From: Myxococcales bacterium UBA1660
Lineage (GTDB): Bacteria; Myxococcota_A; Polyangia; Polyangiales; Houyiibacteriaceae
NCBI GenBank assembly: GCA_002320815.1
Contig: DCLA01000075.1
Coordinates: 4,038-54,476 of the forward strand
Length of the DNA: 50,439 nucleotides
Direction: 5' to 3'
Position numbers and translations under genes: made by a program. Shown here piece after piece: positions 48,227 through 50,439 of this stretch (positions within the stretch are counted from its first letter, which is position 1; each line of letters starts with the position of its first letter). Under the pieces are notes generated by a model. The model did no database searches. It was not told the origin of the DNA and saw only the letters and a list, made by a program, of their open reading frames with translations.

Positions 48227-49975
48227 TCACTCGAAGCAGAGGGACATGCCGCCGCCGGAAGACTGACAGCCGGACTCGCAGCACATCTCGTCCGACAGGC
48301 AGGTGTCCCCGATGTTGTTGCAGCTCGTCCCCGCGCAGCGGTACTTCGAGCAGGGGAAGGCCCAGGCGGGGCCCGAGCAGGTGCGGCCGGTGGCGTCGAA
48401 GGTGCAGCTCCGGCTCTGGTCCTCCGACGAGGGAGTGCACGTCCCCGCCACGCAGTCGTAGACCGTCGCAGTGCGGGTCTGGGTCCCCTCGTCGGAGCAG
48501 TCCTCGAGGCTGCGGTTCTGGAGGCAGGTGCCCCACGCCCCGGGGTCGTCCGGCGCGCACTCCTGGCCGTCGGTGTCCCGGTTGCAGCTCTCGCTCTCGT
48601 TCATCGAGGTCGAGGTGCAGTCGCCGGCGCTGCAGGTGTAGGTGGTCACGGTGCGGCTGCGGCTGGCGCTCTCGTCGCACTGGGTGGTGTAGCCGCAGCT
48701 CCCCCAGGGACCGGGCACGACCCCATCGCCGCACGAGTTGCCGTTGGTGCTCCGGCTGCAGGCGCCGGTCTCCGACGTGGTGCTGGGCGCGCAGGTGCCC
48801 GAGCCGTTGCAGGTGTGGCTGGTCACCGAGCGGGAGCGGGTCCCGGTGGTGTCGCAGGTGCTGCCGAACCCTCCGCAGCTTCCCCACGAGCCGATGTCGT
48901 CCGCGGCGCAGGTCACGCCCGCGGCGACGTCGGCGCTGCGCTCACAGGTCGGCTCGCCGCCGACGCAGACGGTGCTCCCGATCTCGCAGGGGTTCCCGGT
49001 GGAGCAGGCCGCGCCGGGCTCGCAGCTCCCGCACGAGCCGAGGCCGTCGCAGAAGCCGGCGGCGCAGGTGGTGCCGGTCGCCGCGAACTCGTCGGTCGGA
49101 CACTCGGTGGAGCTGCCGGTGCAGAACTCGGGGAGGTCGCACTCCCCGGCGGCAGCGCGGCAGGAGGTGTCGACGGGCGCGGGGCCGGCGCTCACGCACA
49201 CCGGCGAGCCCTCCGCGCAGTCGAAGACGCCGAGCTCACAGGCGCCCCCGAAGTCGCAGGGCTGACCACAGCTCGGGTCCAGCCCCATGTCGGGCGGACC
49301 CAGGTCCTCGGGACCGAGATCGCCCGGGTCGGGGATCCCCATGTCCTCGGGGGTCCCCATGTCGCTGCCGTCCGGCTCGGGGGTGCAGCCGCGGTCCGGG
49401 TGGCAGAACTCTTCGGCGGCGCACGCGCCCGCCTCGCTGCCGATGAAGCAGGCGCCCTCGTCACAGAGCGGCTGGGCGCAGGTGGCGGTAGGGGCGGTGC
49501 AGTCGGCGGCGGACTGGCAGCCGAGACCGCAGGATTCGGGGTCGTCGGCGCAGTCCTGGTTGACGCACTCGCCCTCGTAGCAAGTGTCCCCGGCCTCGCA
49601 AGAGACATTGCGGCACAGCCGGGAGAACACGAAGGGTTGGATGGGGTTCACGCCGGCCTCGAGCACCAGGTCCATCTCCCGCTCTGCCAAGAGGGACCCG
49701 TCGGGCGCGATGAGACGGCCCCGGAGGACGACCTGGCCCGTCGCCAGATCGTCGAGGTTGGCCACGCGGATCCCTCGGACGAAGTCTTCGCCGAAGCTGA
49801 CCGGATACGAGATCGTGTCGCTGCTCCCGACGACGGCGACCGTGACCTGGGAGAACTCGACCCCGGGCACGTAGTCCGTGCGGGCGTCGACCCGGACGGT
49901 CGCGCGGCCGTCGCCCCCGCATGCGGCGAGGGACGAGAGGGCGAAGAGAAGAGCGAGGCGGGCGATACGGGTCAT
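48227..49975 (-). CDS. Cysteine-rich lipoprotein with disintegrin-like and TSP1-like modules (paralogue 2)
   Basis: A 582-residue protein with lipobox LAAC (Cys19). Residues 20-120 form a beta-rich domain. After short Cys-rich motifs and a Pro/Asp/Gly tether, residues 236-315 hold a disintegrin-like module in which CRAAAGECDLPEFCTG (272-287) closely matches the ADAM/snake-venom consensus, including an ECD at the tip where integrin-binding loops have RGD or xCD. Residues about 364-415, 423-473 and 480-533 are three TSP1-like repeats. The C-terminal knot (CLSDEMCCESGC) is shared with the flanking paralogues. Lipidated and probably surface-exposed. Confidence 0.85.
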   Translation of the reverse strand: MTRIARLALLFALSSLAACGGDGRATVRVDARTDYVPGVEFSQVTVAVVGSSDTISYPVSFGEDFVRGIRVANLDDLATGQVVLRGRLIAPDGSLLAEREMDLVLEAGVNPIQPFVFSRLCRNVSCEAGDTCYEGECVNQDCADDPESCGLGCQSAADCTAPTATCAQPLCDEGACFIGSEAGACAAEEFCHPDRGCTPEPDGSDMGTPEDMGIPDPGDLGPEDLGPPDMGLDPSCGQPCDFGGACELGVFDCAEGSPVCVSAGPAPVDTSCRAAAGECDLPEFCTGSSTECPTDEFAATGTTCAAGFCDGLGSCGSCEPGAACSTGNPCEIGSTVCVGGEPTCERSADVAAGVTCAADDIGSWGSCGGFGSTCDTTGTRSRSVTSHTCNGSGTCAPSTTSETGACSRSTNGNSCGDGVVPGPWGSCGYTTQCDESASRSRTVTTYTCSAGDCTSTSMNESESCNRDTDGQECAPDDPGAWGTCLQNRSLEDCSDEGTQTRTATVYDCVAGTCTPSSEDQSRSCTFDATGRTCSGPAWAFPCSKYRCAGTSCNNIGDTCLSDEMCCESGCQSSGGGMSLCFE

Positions 49976-50027
49976 GAGGCTCCGACTCCCGGATGGAGGG
50001 CGGAGCCGGCCTCGCGCCCACGTCCCG

Positions 50028-50082
50028 GGAGGTCGACCTCCGTTTTACACGAAGACCGCCGGGGGACGAGAGCTTCCCCCGG
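50028..50082 (-). terminator. Palindrome and hairpin downstream of the third paralogue
   Basis: CCGGGGGA (50059-50066) pairs perfectly with TCCCCCGG (50075-50082) around an 8-base loop, 44 bp past the stop of the partial gene. Further on, GGAGGTCGACCTCC (50028-50041) is a perfect 14-bp palindrome. Together they probably end transcription of the partial gene; there is no minus-strand T tract. Confidence 0.5.
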
Positions 50083-50125
50083 GTTCCGTCGCACGATGCT
50101 CAGTCGCGCGGGGCCCGGGGGGCGC

Positions 50126-50439
50126 TCAGGGGCAGAGGGTGCCGTTGGGCTGACAGCCGAACTCGCAGCAGTGCTGGCCCGCTCCGCAGGTGTCGAAGGT
50201 CTGGCAGCTCCCGGAGCTGCAGAGCCGGGTGTTGCAGACGAGGAAGCCGCCGCCACACGAGGTCCCGTCCGTGTTCCGAGTGCAGGACTCGGTCTGGGTG
50301 GTGGTGTTGCTCGCGCAGGAGGCCGAGGCGCAGACCGGGGTGTACACGTCCCGCGACCGGGTGCCGGTCTCGTCGCAGGTGCTGGAGTAGCTGCAGGCGC
50401 CCCAGGCGCCGTAAGTCACCGAGCCGCACGAGGTCCCGT
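50126..50439 (-). CDS. 3' part of a third cysteine-rich TSP1-like lipoprotein (cut by window end)
   Basis: The frame stays open to the last base of the window, so the gene starts beyond it. The visible 104 residues contain one TSP1-like repeat (GAWGACSYSSTCDETGTRSRDV through TSCGG) and the C-terminal CGAGQHCCEFGC knot found in the two downstream paralogues. It is therefore the third member of a tandem family. Any disintegrin-like module would lie outside the window. Confidence 0.82.
   Translation of the reverse strand, partial: GTSCGSVTYGAWGACSYSSTCDETGTRSRDVYTPVCASASCASNTTTQTESCTRNTDGTSCGGGFLVCNTRLCSSGSCQTFDTCGAGQHCCEFGCQPNGTLCP

Overview
The window looks like chromosomal DNA of a Myxococcota bacterium, probably a Polyangiales/Sandaracinaceae-type lineage. 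This is inferred from very high GC, many predicted lipoproteins whose lipobox cysteine is followed by Asp/Gly-rich linkers, a DUF2378 protein (a family essentially confined to myxobacteria), a GufA-like ZIP transporter, a Ser/Thr kinase with the HRDISPQN loop, TPR/PEGA proteins and eukaryote-like extracellular modules (Kazal, disintegrin-like and thrombospondin-1-like). I see no rRNA, tRNA, prophage or CRISPR array.

Positions 1-4064 form the most accessory-looking region. A TetR regulator and a retinol-saturase/phytoene-desaturase-like flavoprotein (234-2407) sit between two direct copies of a 144-bp element. The second copy leads into a REP-associated tyrosine transposase (RAYT, 2624-3622). 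The RAYT is flanked by 25-bp repeats that point one way upstream and the opposite way downstream, which is the layout of a 'REPtron'. A related 25-bp tandem array lies about 7 kb away at 10990-11139. This is the best candidate for an undescribed system in the window.

Positions 4065-24525 hold an Lhr-type helicase, envelope proteins, a DUF2378 protein, a secreted trypsin-like lipoprotein, and then a long minus-strand run: Ser/Thr kinase, TPR protein, small membrane protein, ZIP transporter, ABC exporter, giant M48 protease and a TPP enzyme. Positions 24640-33949 hold a PlsC-like acyltransferase with altered motifs, a PHA-granule-type protein, an OhrR/Ohr peroxide-defence pair with palindromic operators, a thioesterase/lipoprotein/TPR-PEGA cluster, BamD, a 2Fe-2S ferredoxin, a large lipoprotein hydrolase and a bacterial arginyl/leucyl-tRNA-protein transferase.

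Positions 34062-46823 hold a BNR-repeat lipoprotein, a 6-phosphogluconate dehydrogenase with NAD-type features, a zinc-ribbon membrane protein, a frameshifted lipoprotein hydrolase, a three-Kazal-domain lipoprotein, NDH-2, a CNNM-type transporter coupled to a tandem-DUF4178 protein and a 63-residue membrane peptide, a UbiA prenyltransferase coupled to an unknown protein, and a PilZ protein. The right end (46911-50439) is a tandem family of three cysteine-rich lipoproteins carrying disintegrin-like and TSP1-like modules, the last cut by the window end.
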